Part shown: piece by piece, positions 28,432 through 39,467 of the stretch | Layout: every line of letters starts with the position of its first letter | Numbering within the stretch: the stretch's first letter is position 1 | NCBI RefSeq assembly: GCF_002211305.1 | Contig: NZ_LOKW01000025.1 | Span: 310,001 to 374,000, forward strand | Origin: Rhizobium sp. R634 | Lineage (GTDB): Bacteria > Pseudomonadota > Alphaproteobacteria > Rhizobiales > Rhizobiaceae | Direction of reading: 5' to 3' | DNA: 64,000 bases | The notes under the pieces: generated by a model | Database searches by the model: none | What the model saw: only the letters and a program-made list of their open reading frames with translations | Told to the model about the DNA's origin: nothing | Position numbers and translations under genes: made by a program

Positions 28432-29367
28432 TCAGGCTCGCGGATGCGCGCGATCATACACCTCCAGCAGCCGCGATGCATCGACGCCGGTATAGACCTG
28501 CGTGGTCGACAGGCTGGCATGGCCGAGCAGTTCCTGAATGGTGCGCAGGTCGCCGCCGCCGGCAAGCAGGTGCGTGGCGAAGGAATGGCGCAGTGCATGG
28601 GGTGTGGCGGTCTCCGGCAGGCCGAAGGCGCTGCGCAGCTTCTGCATGGCGCGCTGAATGATCGCCGCCTGCAGCTTGCCGCCGCGGGCGCCGCGAAACA
28701 TCGGTTCGCCGCTTTCCAGATGGTAGGGGCAAAGCGTGCGATATTTCTCGACGGCATCGAAAACCACGGGCAGCAGCGGTACCAGCCGCGTCTTGTTGCC
28801 CTTGCCGGTGATGCGCAGCGCGGTGGCGCCCTTCTGTAGATCGGCGGGAACGAGATCCAGCGCCTCGGAGATGCGTAGCCCGCAGCCGTAAAGCAGGGTC
28901 ATGACGGCTGCATCGCGCGCGGCGATCCAGGGTTCGTCATGGAGCTGGGCCTCGTCGCTGACGACGGTGATCGCCTGCGTGTCGGAAAGCGGCTTGGGCA
29001 GCGATTTCGGCTGCTTCGGCGAGCGGATTGCGGCAGCACCCGCGGCATTGACCAAGCCCTTCTTTTCGAGGTGGCGCAGCAGCGAGCGGAGGCCGGCGAG
29101 ATTGCGGCCGAGCGAGCGGGCGCCGGAGCCCTGCTTGCGACGGGCCGCCAGGAAGGCGCGGAAGTCGGCGGGGCGCAATTCCCTGATATCGGCAAGTGTC
29201 GCCGGTCCTGCGAGATGGCCGGTCAGGAAGGTCAGAAACTGGCGGGTGTCGCGCTCGTAAGCGTCGAGCGTATGCTCGGAAAGACGGCGCTCGCGGGCGA
29301 GGTTGTCGAGCCACGCAGCCCGTTCCGCCATCAGGCGCGGATCGGCGATGATCAACAGTTCATTCAC
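28432..29367 (-). CDS. xerC: Site-specific tyrosine recombinase XerC
   Basis: 311 residues from a GTG at 29367 (NELLIIADPRL); an upstream ATG adds 12 residues with no clear ribosome-binding site. An N-terminal SAM-like core-binding domain (about 15-115) precedes the catalytic domain. The active residues are visible: Arg in GCGLRISEAL, Lys in TGKGNKTR, HALRHSFATHLL, GHASLSTTQVYT with the nucleophilic tyrosine. XerC and XerD resolve chromosome dimers at dif. That this is the housekeeping copy follows from the neighbourhood (priA nearby) and the absence of mobile-element marks. Confidence 0.93.
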   Translation of the reverse strand: MNELLIIADPRLMAERAAWLDNLARERRLSEHTLDAYERDTRQFLTFLTGHLAGPATLADIRELRPADFRAFLAARRKQGSGARSLGRNLAGLRSLLRHLEKKGLVNAAGAAAIRSPKQPKSLPKPLSDTQAITVVSDEAQLHDEPWIAARDAAVMTLLYGCGLRISEALDLVPADLQKGATALRITGKGNKTRLVPLLPVVFDAVEKYRTLCPYHLESGEPMFRGARGGKLQAAIIQRAMQKLRSAFGLPETATPHALRHSFATHLLAGGGDLRTIQELLGHASLSTTQVYTGVDASRLLEVYDRAHPRA

Positions 29368-29508
29368 GTGGCAGGGCCTTGAATTTGCCTTCAAGCTCGC
29401 CAATTTGAAGCAGGAACGGTTATGGAATTGCTAATGCCGGCCAAACCTTTGTCATCCCTAGATCATATTCTACTGCGATAGCTTTATACCCCATAGACAG
29501 GATCTTTC

Positions 29509-30462
29509 ATGGCACGGCGCGATTCCATGACGGCTTTCGGACAGCTCGCGGAAGCGATCGCCCTCGTTTCACATGGAAAACCCGGTCATATCGTCGATAC
29601 GCTGATTGCCGAACGCGGCCAAAGGATCGTCAAACACCCGCTCTGGCCGGCGATGCGGCCATTCCTCTACACGCTCCTGCGCTACAGCAAGGCAATCGAA
29701 TTCGCCAATGCGGTTGCCAAGATGCCGGGCTTCCAGTCGTTCGAATATCTGAGCAACGTGCTGAAACTCGATATTGGCATCGCCAACGGCGAACGCATTC
29801 CCGATAAAGGCGGCTTCATTCTCGTCAGCAATCACCCGACCGGCATTGCCGATGGCGTCGCTGTCTTTGATCTCCTGAAAGCGCGCCGGCCCGACATGAT
29901 GTTCTTCGCCAACCGGGACGCGATCCGCGTCAATCCGCGCTTTGCCGAGATGATCATTCCCGTCGAATGGCGGGAGGAGCACAAGAGCAAGCTCAAGGCG
30001 CGCGAGACGCTGCAGCTGACCAACCATGCGGTCAGGGAAGGCAAGGCGACAGTGCTCTTTCCCTCGGGCCGCATCGCCTATTGGGCGAATGGACGGCTGA
30101 ACGAGCGCCCATGGAAGACCTCGGCCGTCGGGCTGGCGCGCAAATACAATCTGCCGATCCTTCCCGTCCATATGACGGCGCGCAATTCCGGCTTATTTTA
30201 CTGGCTGGCGAAATGGTCGACGGAACTTCGCGACATGACCGTGTTCCACGAGCTCTTGAACAAGCGCGGCGACCGTTTCGATTTCGTCATCGGCAATCTC
30301 ATTCCGGCCGAACATCTGGACGGCGACCTCAATGATGTGACGAAGGCGCTGGAGAAGCATACGGTGCATGATCTCGCGGCGGATGGTGACGCGGCCTTCG
30401 TGCCGGTCGGCCTGCCGGCTGCAGCAGCGTCTGACCGCGACCTGCCGGTTCCTGCGGTTTAG
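29509..30462 (+). CDS. 1-acylglycerol-3-phosphate acyltransferase-like protein
   Basis: 317 residues. A PlsC/LPLAT-type domain is centred at residues 100-240. The catalytic block reads SNHPTGIADG, in which His and Asp are six residues apart (HX5D) where the usual motif is HX4D. The second block is LFPSGRIAYW in place of FPEGTRS, and LPILPVHMTARNS is the third. It should acylate a lysophospholipid or related lipid at the inner membrane. The altered spacing marks a separate subfamily, so glycerol-3-phosphate chemistry is not assured. It is divergent from xerC across 141 bp. Confidence 0.78.
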   Translation: MARRDSMTAFGQLAEAIALVSHGKPGHIVDTLIAERGQRIVKHPLWPAMRPFLYTLLRYSKAIEFANAVAKMPGFQSFEYLSNVLKLDIGIANGERIPDKGGFILVSNHPTGIADGVAVFDLLKARRPDMMFFANRDAIRVNPRFAEMIIPVEWREEHKSKLKARETLQLTNHAVREGKATVLFPSGRIAYWANGRLNERPWKTSAVGLARKYNLPILPVHMTARNSGLFYWLAKWSTELRDMTVFHELLNKRGDRFDFVIGNLIPAEHLDGDLNDVTKALEKHTVHDLAADGDAAFVPVGLPAAAASDRDLPVPAV

Positions 30463-30476
30463 ATAGCAGCATCGTT

Positions 30477-30914
30477 ATGATGATCGATATCCGGGTAATA
30501 CGCGATCGACTGCCACAGGAGATCGTGGCTCTCGGGAGCGAGGCCCGGTGCGAAGGCCATCTCCATATCACCCGGCTCATTCAAGAATGGTCCGCTGGCG
30601 AAGTCAGGTTTGACGATGTTGGCGAAAAGCTGCTCGGCGCTTATGCCGATCAGGCGCTCGCCGGTGTCGGAGGCATGACCGTCGAACACGCCGTGGCGGG
30701 GGCGTTGCGGATGCGGCGTTTCTATGTCCAACCTGCAATGCGCGGGCACGGCATCGGCCGGATGCTCGCCCAGGCTCTGCTGGACCATGGGCGATCCTTC
30801 TGCACGCTCGCCACCGTTCACGCGGGAAATGATCGCGCGGCGAAGTTCTGGGAGTCGTTAGGGTTCCAGCCCCGCAAGCATCACCGTTATACGCATAGTC
30901 TTGAGCTGCGTTGA
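30477..30914 (+). CDS. GNAT family N-acetyltransferase
   Basis: 145 residues. The acetyl-CoA-binding motif is MRRFYVQPAMRGHGIGRMLAQALL (about 78-101; R-G-H-G-I-G). It is followed by LATVHAGNDRAAKFWESLGFQ, the usual C-terminal beta strand and alpha helix. The substrate is not evident. Starts 14 bp after the acyltransferase stop, so probably one transcript. It converges with the DapA-family gene, with 7 bp between stops. Confidence 0.88.
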   Translation: MMIDIRVIRDRLPQEIVALGSEARCEGHLHITRLIQEWSAGEVRFDDVGEKLLGAYADQALAGVGGMTVEHAVAGALRMRRFYVQPAMRGHGIGRMLAQALLDHGRSFCTLATVHAGNDRAAKFWESLGFQPRKHHRYTHSLELR

Positions 30915-30921
30915 TCCGGCC

Positions 30922-31854
30922 TCATGCGCCGATCTCCTTGAGGCGGATGGCCTGGCGGGCGAGCAGCCGTTCGACATCGGCAATGTCGGGCGCCGAGAGC
31001 CGGGCGCCGGGCTTGCGCAGAGCGGCGGACTTGATGACCCCGCGCTTGGCAAGGACGTATTTGCGGCAGGCCAGGCCGATGCCCTGCTGCTGTTCATAAC
31101 GGGCGAGCGGCAGATAGGCGTCGAAGATTTCATGGGCACGATCGGGATTTCCGGCGGCATAGGCCTCGACGACGCCGACCATCATCTCGGGATAGCAGAA
31201 GCCGGTCATCGCGCCGTCGGCGCCGCGGCCCATCTCCTCTGGCAGGAAAAGCCCGCCATTGCCGCAAAGGATCGAAATGCGCCGCATGGCGCCGCTGCCG
31301 CTGGCGGCGCGAAGCGCGGTGATCTTGGCAAGGCCCGGCCAATCCTCATGCTTGAGCATGACGCAATTGGGCACTTCCCTGACGATGCGCTCGATGACGC
31401 CAGCGGCGATCGTCACATTGGTGGTCAGCGGATAGTCCTGCAGCACGAAGGGCGTGTCACCCAACGCCTCGCCGACCGACTGATAAAAGGAGAAGGCCTG
31501 ATCGTCGGTCCTAACAGTCCAGGGCGGCGCGACCATGACGCCGGCCGCACCCGCGCCCATGACGGCTTCGGCGAGTTCGCGCATCGGCGCGAGCCCTGGC
31601 GCCGAAACGCCGACGACGACGGGAAGGCGTCCATCCAGGCGCTTCAGCACACGCTCGACGACCACCCGTGATTCCTCGGCCGTCAGCTTCGGTGCTTCGC
31701 CGAGCTGGCCGAGGACCGTCAGGCCGGTGACACCGGCACCCTCGTAGAAATCGACCATGCTGTCGATGCTGGCAAGATCGAGCGCGCCGTCGTCGGTAAA
31801 GGGCGTGACGGCAATCACATAGACGCCCTTGGCATCTTCGGTCAGTCGGGCCAT
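30922..31854 (-). CDS. Dihydrodipicolinate synthase family aldolase
   Basis: 310 residues beginning MARLTEDAKGVYVIAVTPF, with GGAGAAG just before it. A TIM-barrel Schiff-base aldolase of the DapA/NAL superfamily. The catalytic lysine is in CVMLKHEDWPGL and the conserved tyrosine in VLQDYPLTTN. The usual GTTGE substrate motif is replaced by LGQLGEAPKLTAEE, so this is not the lysine-pathway DapA. Related rhizobial enzymes act on keto-deoxy sugar acids or hydroxyproline derivatives. It is divergent from priA and has no linked sugar genes to name the substrate. Confidence 0.85.
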   Translation of the reverse strand: MARLTEDAKGVYVIAVTPFTDDGALDLASIDSMVDFYEGAGVTGLTVLGQLGEAPKLTAEESRVVVERVLKRLDGRLPVVVGVSAPGLAPMRELAEAVMGAGAAGVMVAPPWTVRTDDQAFSFYQSVGEALGDTPFVLQDYPLTTNVTIAAGVIERIVREVPNCVMLKHEDWPGLAKITALRAASGSGAMRRISILCGNGGLFLPEEMGRGADGAMTGFCYPEMMVGVVEAYAAGNPDRAHEIFDAYLPLARYEQQQGIGLACRKYVLAKRGVIKSAALRKPGARLSAPDIADVERLLARQAIRLKEIGA

Positions 31855-32042
31855 TCGTTCTTCTCCGGTTCCGCGATCGAACAAAGCGTTCCGGTAATCT
31901 ATGCGGCCAATCGTTCGTCCGGCAACCCTTTCCCGAGGGGACCGTCAATTCTGGCCGCGTCTCGCAGCCATAGTCCTCGCCCGATGCGCCGCCTCCTCTT
32001 TGCGGTTCCAATTCCATTGATTTGCGGGCATGGTCTCGCGCG

Positions 32043-34259
32043 ATGAGCACAGATTCGTCCGATCTCTTTGGCGCGCTTTTCGAGGCACCGCCCGCGAACC
32101 GAACGGTTCCCGTGCTGGTGCCGATGCCGGCGCCGAAACCCTATTCCTATTCGGTGCCGGAGGGCATGGCGGTCGAGCCCGGCTCGGTCGTGCAGGTGCC
32201 GCTCGGACCGCGTCAGGTGATCGGCGTCGTCTGGGACGGCGGCGAAGATGGCGTCGATCCGAAGAAGCTCCGGCCGATCAGCCATGTCTTCGACTGCCCG
32301 CCGCTCTCCCGCGAGATGCGGGATTTCATCGATTGGGTTGCGACCTACACGCTTTCGCCGCCTGGGCTCGTCGCGCGCATGGCGCTCAGGGCGCCGAACG
32401 CCTTCGAGCCGGAACCGATGGTGGAAGGGCTGAAGCTAGTCGGCGGCGAGCCGGAGCGGATGACGCCGGCGCGCGCCCGGGTGCTCGATGCCGCCGCGGA
32501 CGGCTTGTCGTGGACGCGTAGCGGCCTCGCGCATGCTGCGGGTGTCTCGACGAGCGTCGTCGACGGGCTGATCACGCTTGGCATTTTCGAGACGATATTC
32601 CTGCCGCCGCCGCCGGTGGTGGCGAAACCCGATCCCGATTTCGCCGCCGCGCGGCTGGAAGGGCCGCAAAAGCAGGCGGCTGAGGAGATCGTCGGCGACG
32701 TTCGCAAGGGCGAATTCGCGGTGTCGCTGATCGACGGAGTAACCGGCTCGGGCAAGACGGAGGTTTATTTCGAGGCGATCGCCGAGACGCTGAAGCGCGG
32801 CAAGCAGGTGTTGATCCTGCTGCCGGAAATTGCGCTGACGGCAAGTTTCCTCGAACGCTTCCAGGACCGTTTCGGCGCAAAGCCCGCCGAATGGCACTCC
32901 GATCTGCCGCCGCGCATGCGCGAAAAGGTCTGGCGCCAGGCGGTAACAGGCGAAGTCAGGGTCGTGGCGGGCGCGCGCTCGGCACTCTTCCTGCCCTTTG
33001 AAGATCTCGGCCTCATCATCGTCGACGAAGAGCACGATCCTGCCTACAAGCAGGAAGACCGCGTTTTCTACAATGCCCGCGATATGGCGGTGGTGCGCGG
33101 CCGCATCGGCGACTTTCCCGTCATCCTGGTGTCGGCGACGCCTTCGGTCGAAAGCCAAGTCAACGGGCAGAGCGGGCGTTACAGCACCGTCCATCTGCCG
33201 ACGCGGTTCGGCGATGCCGCGCTGCCGGACCTGCATCTCGTCGATATGCGCAGGCATGCGCCGGAGCGCGGCGGCTTCCTGTCGCCGGTCTTGATCCGGG
33301 CAATCGGCAAGACGGTGGAGAGGCGCGAACAGGCGCTGCTCTTTCTGAACAGGCGCGGCTACGCACCGCTGACGCTCTGCCGGGTGTGCGGCCACCGTTT
33401 CCAGTGCCCGCAATGTTCGAGCTGGCTGGTGGAGCATCGCTTCCGCAAACAGCTGCAATGCCATCAATGCGGCCATGCCGAGCGCACGCCGGAGGCATGC
33501 CCGGAATGCGGCACGCTCGACCATCTGGTCGCCTGCGGGCCGGGGGTCGAGCGCATCGCCGAAGAGGTGGAACGGCATTTCCCCGAGGCCCGCACGATCG
33601 TTCTCTCCTCCGATATCATGGGCGGCGTGAAGCGGCTGCGGCTGGAGCTGGAGGCGATCGCCAAGGGGGAGGCCGATATCGTCATCGGCACGCAGCTCGT
33701 CGCCAAGGGCCATAATTTTCCGCTGATGACGCTGGTCGGCATCGTCGATGCCGATCTCGGCCTTGCCAATGGCGATCCGCGCGCGGCCGAGCGCACCTTC
33801 CAGCTTCTGTCGCAGGTGACCGGCCGGGCCGGGCGCACGGGCCTCAAGAGCCATGGGCTGCTGCAGACCTACCAGCCGCAGCATCCGGTCATGCAGGCGA
33901 TCGTCTCAGGCGATTCCGGTGCCTTCTACGAGCGCGAGATCACCGAGCGCGAACGCGCCGCACTGCCGCCCTTCGGCCGGCTCGCCTCGGTCATCGTTTC
34001 GGCCGAAACCCGCCATGACGCTGAAAACCATGCGCGCGGCATGCGCAATGCGGCGCCGCAGGTTTCGGGCATTTCGGTGCTCGGACCGGCGGAAGCGCCG
34101 CTGGCGCTGGTGCGCGGCCGCCATCGCTTCCGTCTTCTGGTGCACGGGCGGCGGAACTCCGACATGCAAGGCTTCCTGCGGGCGATGCTGTCGCAATCGC
34201 CGAGGGAGCGCGGATCGGTGCAGGTGCAGCTCGATATCGATCCGCAGAGTTTCCTTTAG
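32043..34259 (+). CDS. priA: Primosomal replication helicase PriA
   Basis: 738 residues. It restarts collapsed replication forks. An N-terminal 3'-DNA-end-binding domain and a winged helix are followed by the superfamily-2 helicase. Walker A is GVTGSGKTEVY, the DEEH box lies in IIVDEEHDPAYKQEDRVFYNARD, and SATPSVES follows. Zinc-binding cysteines are visible as CRVCGHRFQCPQC and CHQCGHAERTPEACPEC. The ATG at 32043 is preferred over one 21 bp earlier in weak context. It is single and complete. Confidence 0.97.
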   Translation: MSTDSSDLFGALFEAPPANRTVPVLVPMPAPKPYSYSVPEGMAVEPGSVVQVPLGPRQVIGVVWDGGEDGVDPKKLRPISHVFDCPPLSREMRDFIDWVATYTLSPPGLVARMALRAPNAFEPEPMVEGLKLVGGEPERMTPARARVLDAAADGLSWTRSGLAHAAGVSTSVVDGLITLGIFETIFLPPPPVVAKPDPDFAAARLEGPQKQAAEEIVGDVRKGEFAVSLIDGVTGSGKTEVYFEAIAETLKRGKQVLILLPEIALTASFLERFQDRFGAKPAEWHSDLPPRMREKVWRQAVTGEVRVVAGARSALFLPFEDLGLIIVDEEHDPAYKQEDRVFYNARDMAVVRGRIGDFPVILVSATPSVESQVNGQSGRYSTVHLPTRFGDAALPDLHLVDMRRHAPERGGFLSPVLIRAIGKTVERREQALLFLNRRGYAPLTLCRVCGHRFQCPQCSSWLVEHRFRKQLQCHQCGHAERTPEACPECGTLDHLVACGPGVERIAEEVERHFPEARTIVLSSDIMGGVKRLRLELEAIAKGEADIVIGTQLVAKGHNFPLMTLVGIVDADLGLANGDPRAAERTFQLLSQVTGRAGRTGLKSHGLLQTYQPQHPVMQAIVSGDSGAFYEREITERERAALPPFGRLASVIVSAETRHDAENHARGMRNAAPQVSGISVLGPAEAPLALVRGRHRFRLLVHGRRNSDMQGFLRAMLSQSPRERGSVQVQLDIDPQSFL

Positions 34260-34363
34260 CTTGCTGCGTATCGCCCACCGGCGTTTTCTGGCGCCGCCGC
34301 CATTTCATCCTTTTCCGGCCCATGCCATAAAACAGCGATTCGCGAGTGATTTGGGGCTGAAGC

Positions 34364-34753
34364 ATGGAGTTTTATTTTCCGACCGAGCTTGGCGAGCAGC
34401 TGGCGTTCTGCTCCGCGGCCTTCACCGCGCTGGCGGGCTTCGTCATGATGTTCGCGCCGGGCCACGCCTTGCGTCTTCTCGGCCTGCAGGCGCGCGAGGG
34501 GCGGCCGGAAGGCTATGGCGAGGCGCGCTCGATGGGCGGTTTCTATCTCGGCTTCGGAGCCTCGGCGATCATGCTCGCCCAGGACTGGATCTATATGGCG
34601 CTCGGCGCTTCCTTTGTGATGGCCGCCTTTGCCCGTATCATCTCGATCCTGTCCGATAAGGGGAGTAATATCGTCAACTATTTACTCTTGGTTGTGCAGA
34701 TCGCTTTGGCTGCATTGCCCCTGCTTTATGTTTTCGGCTTCATCCAGGCGTGA
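34364..34753 (+). CDS. Small four-helix membrane protein (DUF4345-like)
   Basis: 129 residues with four membrane helices at about 14-34, 56-78, 77-95 and 105-127. It begins MEFYFPTELGEQLAFCSAAFTALAGFVMMF. GYGEARSMGGFYLGFGAS in the centre resembles DUF4345-type small membrane proteins, though I hold the name loosely. It lies between priA and the F1 ATP synthase genes in the same direction. A separate 255-bp gap before atpH argues against one operon with atpH. Function unknown. Confidence 0.7.
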   Translation: MEFYFPTELGEQLAFCSAAFTALAGFVMMFAPGHALRLLGLQAREGRPEGYGEARSMGGFYLGFGASAIMLAQDWIYMALGASFVMAAFARIISILSDKGSNIVNYLLLVVQIALAALPLLYVFGFIQA

Positions 34754-35008
34754 ATTTCGCCACCTGCGGACGGCCTCTTCGGCCGGCCTCCAAGTCATTG
34801 CGCAATTTTGCGGACAGAAATTCATGTGAAAGGCGTATTCGGGCATTACGCGTGTTGCGAGTCCGAACATCCTATGTTAGACGGACCCCGAATTTCGGAA
34901 GAAGCAAGAGGCTTCTCTTGTGATTTCTGGGGGAAATCAAAACGAATTCAAAGTCATAGGCTCGGCGCCCGCCGAAAGCCGGATTTTGGATTGAAATCAG
35001 GGAAATTT
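34754..35008 (+). promoter_or_regulatory. atpHAGDC upstream region
   Basis: A 255-bp stretch without a separate gene; the open frame running into atpH lacks the conserved N terminus until 35009. It includes a GC hairpin-like stretch (GGCC-TCTTC-GGCC) near 34773-34785 that could end the preceding transcript, and AT-richer sequence around 34925-35000. AGGGA at 34999-35003 is the atpH ribosome-binding site. Confidence 0.4.
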
Positions 35009-35575
35009 GTGCCAGTGGCAGACACGTCCCAGCTTACTTCTGGTGTTGCAGAGCGCTATGCCTCGTCGCTTTTCGAGCTGGCGCTCGAAGAAGGCGCCGT
35101 AGACAGGGTAACCGCCGATCTCGACCGTTTTCAGGCGATGCTGGATGAGAGCGACGACCTGAAGCGCTTCATCCTGAGCCCGGTTTTCTCCGCCGAAGAC
35201 CAGCTGAAGGCGATCGTCGCCGTCAGCGAAAAGGCCGGCATCTCCGGTTTCTTCGCCAATTTCCTGAAGGTCGTGGCGCGCAACCGCCGCCTGTTCGCCC
35301 TGCCGGGCATGATCAAGGCCTTCCGGGTGATTGCCGCCAACCATCGCGGCGAAATTTCTGCCGAGGTTATCTCGGCCCATGCTCTGACCGCAGAGCAGGA
35401 AAATGAATTGAAGGCGGCGCTGAAGGGCGTCACCGGCAAAGACGTGGCGATTGCCGTCACGGTTGATCCGTCAATTCTTGGTGGTCTGATCGTCAAGGTC
35501 GGGTCCCGTCAGATTGATACGTCTCTTCGTACCAAACTCTCTACCCTTAAGCTTGCATTGAAAGAGGTCGGCTGA
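35009..35575 (+). CDS. atpH: ATP synthase F1 delta subunit
   Basis: 188 residues from a GTG at 35009, 5 bp after AGGGA, giving the conserved start PVADTSQLTSGVAERYASSLFELA. Delta (OSCP) links the F1 head to the peripheral stalk. The C-terminal SILGGLIVKVGSRQIDTSLRTKL is the family signature. Its stop overlaps the atpA start by one base (TGATG), so translation is coupled. As usual in alphaproteobacteria, the F0 genes are elsewhere. Confidence 0.96.
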   Translation: MPVADTSQLTSGVAERYASSLFELALEEGAVDRVTADLDRFQAMLDESDDLKRFILSPVFSAEDQLKAIVAVSEKAGISGFFANFLKVVARNRRLFALPGMIKAFRVIAANHRGEISAEVISAHALTAEQENELKAALKGVTGKDVAIAVTVDPSILGGLIVKVGSRQIDTSLRTKLSTLKLALKEVG

Positions 35576-37104
35576 TGGATATCCGCGCCGCGGAAATTTC
35601 CGCAATTCTCAAAGACCAGATCAAAAATTTCGGCAAAGAGGCAGAAGTCTCGGAAGTCGGCCAGGTTCTCTCCGTCGGTGACGGTATCGCTCGCGTTTAC
35701 GGTCTGGACAACGTCCAGGCCGGTGAAATGGTCGAGTTCCCCGGCGGCATCCGCGGCATGGCCCTGAACCTTGAATCTGACAACGTCGGTGTCGTTATTT
35801 TCGGCTCCGACCGCGACATCAAGGAAGGCGACACCGTCAAGCGTACGGGCGCCATCGTTGACGTTCCAGTCGGTCCGGAACTGCTCGGCCGCGTCGTCGA
35901 CGCGCTCGGCAACCCGATCGACGGCAAGGGTCCGATCAACGCGACCCGCCGTTCGCGCGTCGACGTCAAGGCTCCCGGCATCATTCCGCGCAAGTCGGTT
36001 CATGAGCCGATGTCGACCGGCCTCAAGGCCATCGACGCGCTGATCCCGGTCGGCCGCGGCCAGCGCGAGCTCGTCATCGGCGACCGCCAGACCGGCAAGA
36101 CCGCCATTCTTCTCGATGCCTTCCTCAACCAGAAGGCCATTCACGATAACGGTCCGGAAGGCGAGAAGCTTTATTGCGTCTACGTCGCCGTCGGCCAGAA
36201 GCGCTCGACCGTCGCGCAGTTCGTCAAGGTGCTCGAAGAGCGCGGCGCGCTGAAGTACTCGATCATCGTCGCCGCGACCGCTTCCGATCCGGCTCCGATG
36301 CAGTTCCTCGCTCCGTTCGCCGGCTGCGCCATGGGCGAATACTTCCGCGACAACGGCATGCATGCGCTGATCGGTTACGACGACCTGTCGAAGCAGGCCG
36401 TATCCTACCGCCAGATGTCACTGCTGCTGCGCCGCCCGCCGGGCCGCGAAGCCTATCCGGGCGACGTTTTCTACCTGCACTCTCGCCTGCTCGAGCGCGC
36501 TGCGAAGATGAACGACGACAAGGGCGCCGGTTCGCTGACCGCTCTGCCTGTCATCGAAACGCAGGGCAACGACGTGTCGGCCTTCATTCCGACCAACGTG
36601 ATCTCGATCACCGACGGCCAGATCTTCCTTGAGACCGACCTGTTCTATCAGGGTATCCGTCCGGCCGTTAACGTCGGTCTGTCGGTTTCCCGCGTCGGTT
36701 CCTCGGCTCAGATCAAGGCCATGAAGCAGGTCGCCGGCTCGATCAAGGGCGAGCTCGCCCAGTACCGCGAAATGGCCGCCTTCGCCCAGTTCGGTTCGGA
36801 CCTCGACGCTGCGACGCAGCGCCTGTTGAACCGCGGTGCACGCCTGACCGAACTCCTGAAGCAGCCGCAGTTCTCGCCGCTGAAGACGGAAGAGCAGGTC
36901 GCGGTGATCTTCGCCGGCGTCAACGGCTATCTCGACAAGCTTCCGGTCGCTTCGGTCGGCAAGTTCGAGCAGGGCTTCCTCTCTTATCTGCGTTCGGAAG
37001 GCTCCGCCATCCTCGACGCGATCCGCACGGAAAAGGCAATCAGCGACGATACCAGGGGCAAGCTCACCGCTGCTCTCGATAGCTTCGCAAAGTCTTTCTC
37101 GTAA
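35575..37104 (+). CDS. atpA: ATP synthase F1 alpha subunit
   Basis: 509 residues. Nucleotide-binding non-catalytic subunit of F1. The P-loop GDRQTGKTA is at about residues 169-177, and the N-terminal MDIRAAEISAILKDQIKNF helix and the RPAVNVGLSVSRVGSSAQ motif are conserved. Full length, no irregularity. Overlaps atpH by one base; 28 bp to atpG. Confidence 0.99.
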   Translation: MDIRAAEISAILKDQIKNFGKEAEVSEVGQVLSVGDGIARVYGLDNVQAGEMVEFPGGIRGMALNLESDNVGVVIFGSDRDIKEGDTVKRTGAIVDVPVGPELLGRVVDALGNPIDGKGPINATRRSRVDVKAPGIIPRKSVHEPMSTGLKAIDALIPVGRGQRELVIGDRQTGKTAILLDAFLNQKAIHDNGPEGEKLYCVYVAVGQKRSTVAQFVKVLEERGALKYSIIVAATASDPAPMQFLAPFAGCAMGEYFRDNGMHALIGYDDLSKQAVSYRQMSLLLRRPPGREAYPGDVFYLHSRLLERAAKMNDDKGAGSLTALPVIETQGNDVSAFIPTNVISITDGQIFLETDLFYQGIRPAVNVGLSVSRVGSSAQIKAMKQVAGSIKGELAQYREMAAFAQFGSDLDAATQRLLNRGARLTELLKQPQFSPLKTEEQVAVIFAGVNGYLDKLPVASVGKFEQGFLSYLRSEGSAILDAIRTEKAISDDTRGKLTAALDSFAKSFS

Positions 37105-37132
37105 TCAGGCCCTAAGTTAGGACGGATCACGG

Positions 37133-38017
37133 ATGCCTTCACTTAAGGATCTGAAAAACCGGATCGCCTCCGTCAAGGCGACGCAGAAGATCACCAAGGC
37201 GATGAAAATGGTCGCCGCGGCGAAGCTTCGGCGTGCGCAGGAGGCGGCCGAGGCCGCCCGGCCGTATTCGCAGCGCATGGGTGCGGTTCTGGCGAACATC
37301 GCCAAGGCCGTCACCGATGCGGACGGCGCGCCGGCGCTGATGACCGGCACCGGCAAGGGCCAGGTCCATCTGCTGGTGGTCTGCACGGCGGAGCGCGGTC
37401 TTTGCGGCGGTTTCAACTCGCAGATTGCGCGCTTTGCGCGTGACCATGTCCGCAAGCTGCTGGCCGAAGGCAAGACGGTGAAAATCTTCACCGTCGGCAA
37501 GAAGGGCTACGACATCCTGCGCCGTGAATATGCGTCGCTGATCATCGAGCGCAAGGAACTGCGCGAAGTCAAGAAGATCGGTTTCGAGAATGCCGACCAG
37601 ATCGGCAAGCGCATCATCGACATGTTCGCCGCCGGTGAGTTCGACGTCTGCACGCTGTTCTACTCCGAGTTCAAATCGGTGATCAGCCAGGTTCCGACCG
37701 CGCAGCAGCTCATCCCGGCCAAGGCTCCCGAGGCCGTTGCCGAAGATGCGGAACATGCAGGCGCCGTCTACGAATACGAGCCGGATCCGGCGTCGATCCT
37801 CGACGATCTGATCCCGCGCAACATCTCCGTCCAGATCTTCCGTGCTCTCCTCGAGAACGTCGCGGGCGAGATGGGCGCCAAGATGAGCGCTATGGACAAT
37901 GCGACGCGCAATGCCGGTGAGATGATCAACAAGCTGACGCTGAGCTACAACCGTCAGCGTCAGGCTCAGATCACCAAGGAACTGATTGAAATCATTTCGG
38001 GCGCGGAAGCGCTCTGA
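37133..38017 (+). CDS. atpG: ATP synthase F1 gamma subunit
   Basis: 294 residues forming the central rotor shaft. The N-terminal helix MPSLKDLKNRIASVKATQKITKAMKMVAAAK and the C-terminal MSAMDNATRNAGEMINKLTLSYNR helix, which make the coiled-coil axle, are intact, as is the GLCGGFN loop. It has a central alpha-proteobacterial insertion rich in Ala/Glu (about 195-220). 22 bp separate it from atpD. Confidence 0.98.
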   Translation: MPSLKDLKNRIASVKATQKITKAMKMVAAAKLRRAQEAAEAARPYSQRMGAVLANIAKAVTDADGAPALMTGTGKGQVHLLVVCTAERGLCGGFNSQIARFARDHVRKLLAEGKTVKIFTVGKKGYDILRREYASLIIERKELREVKKIGFENADQIGKRIIDMFAAGEFDVCTLFYSEFKSVISQVPTAQQLIPAKAPEAVAEDAEHAGAVYEYEPDPASILDDLIPRNISVQIFRALLENVAGEMGAKMSAMDNATRNAGEMINKLTLSYNRQRQAQITKELIEIISGAEAL

Positions 38018-38039
38018 GTTAGGGAAAGAGGGTAAGAAT

Positions 38040-39466
<1,427 letters not shown>

Positions 39467-39467
<1 letters not shown>

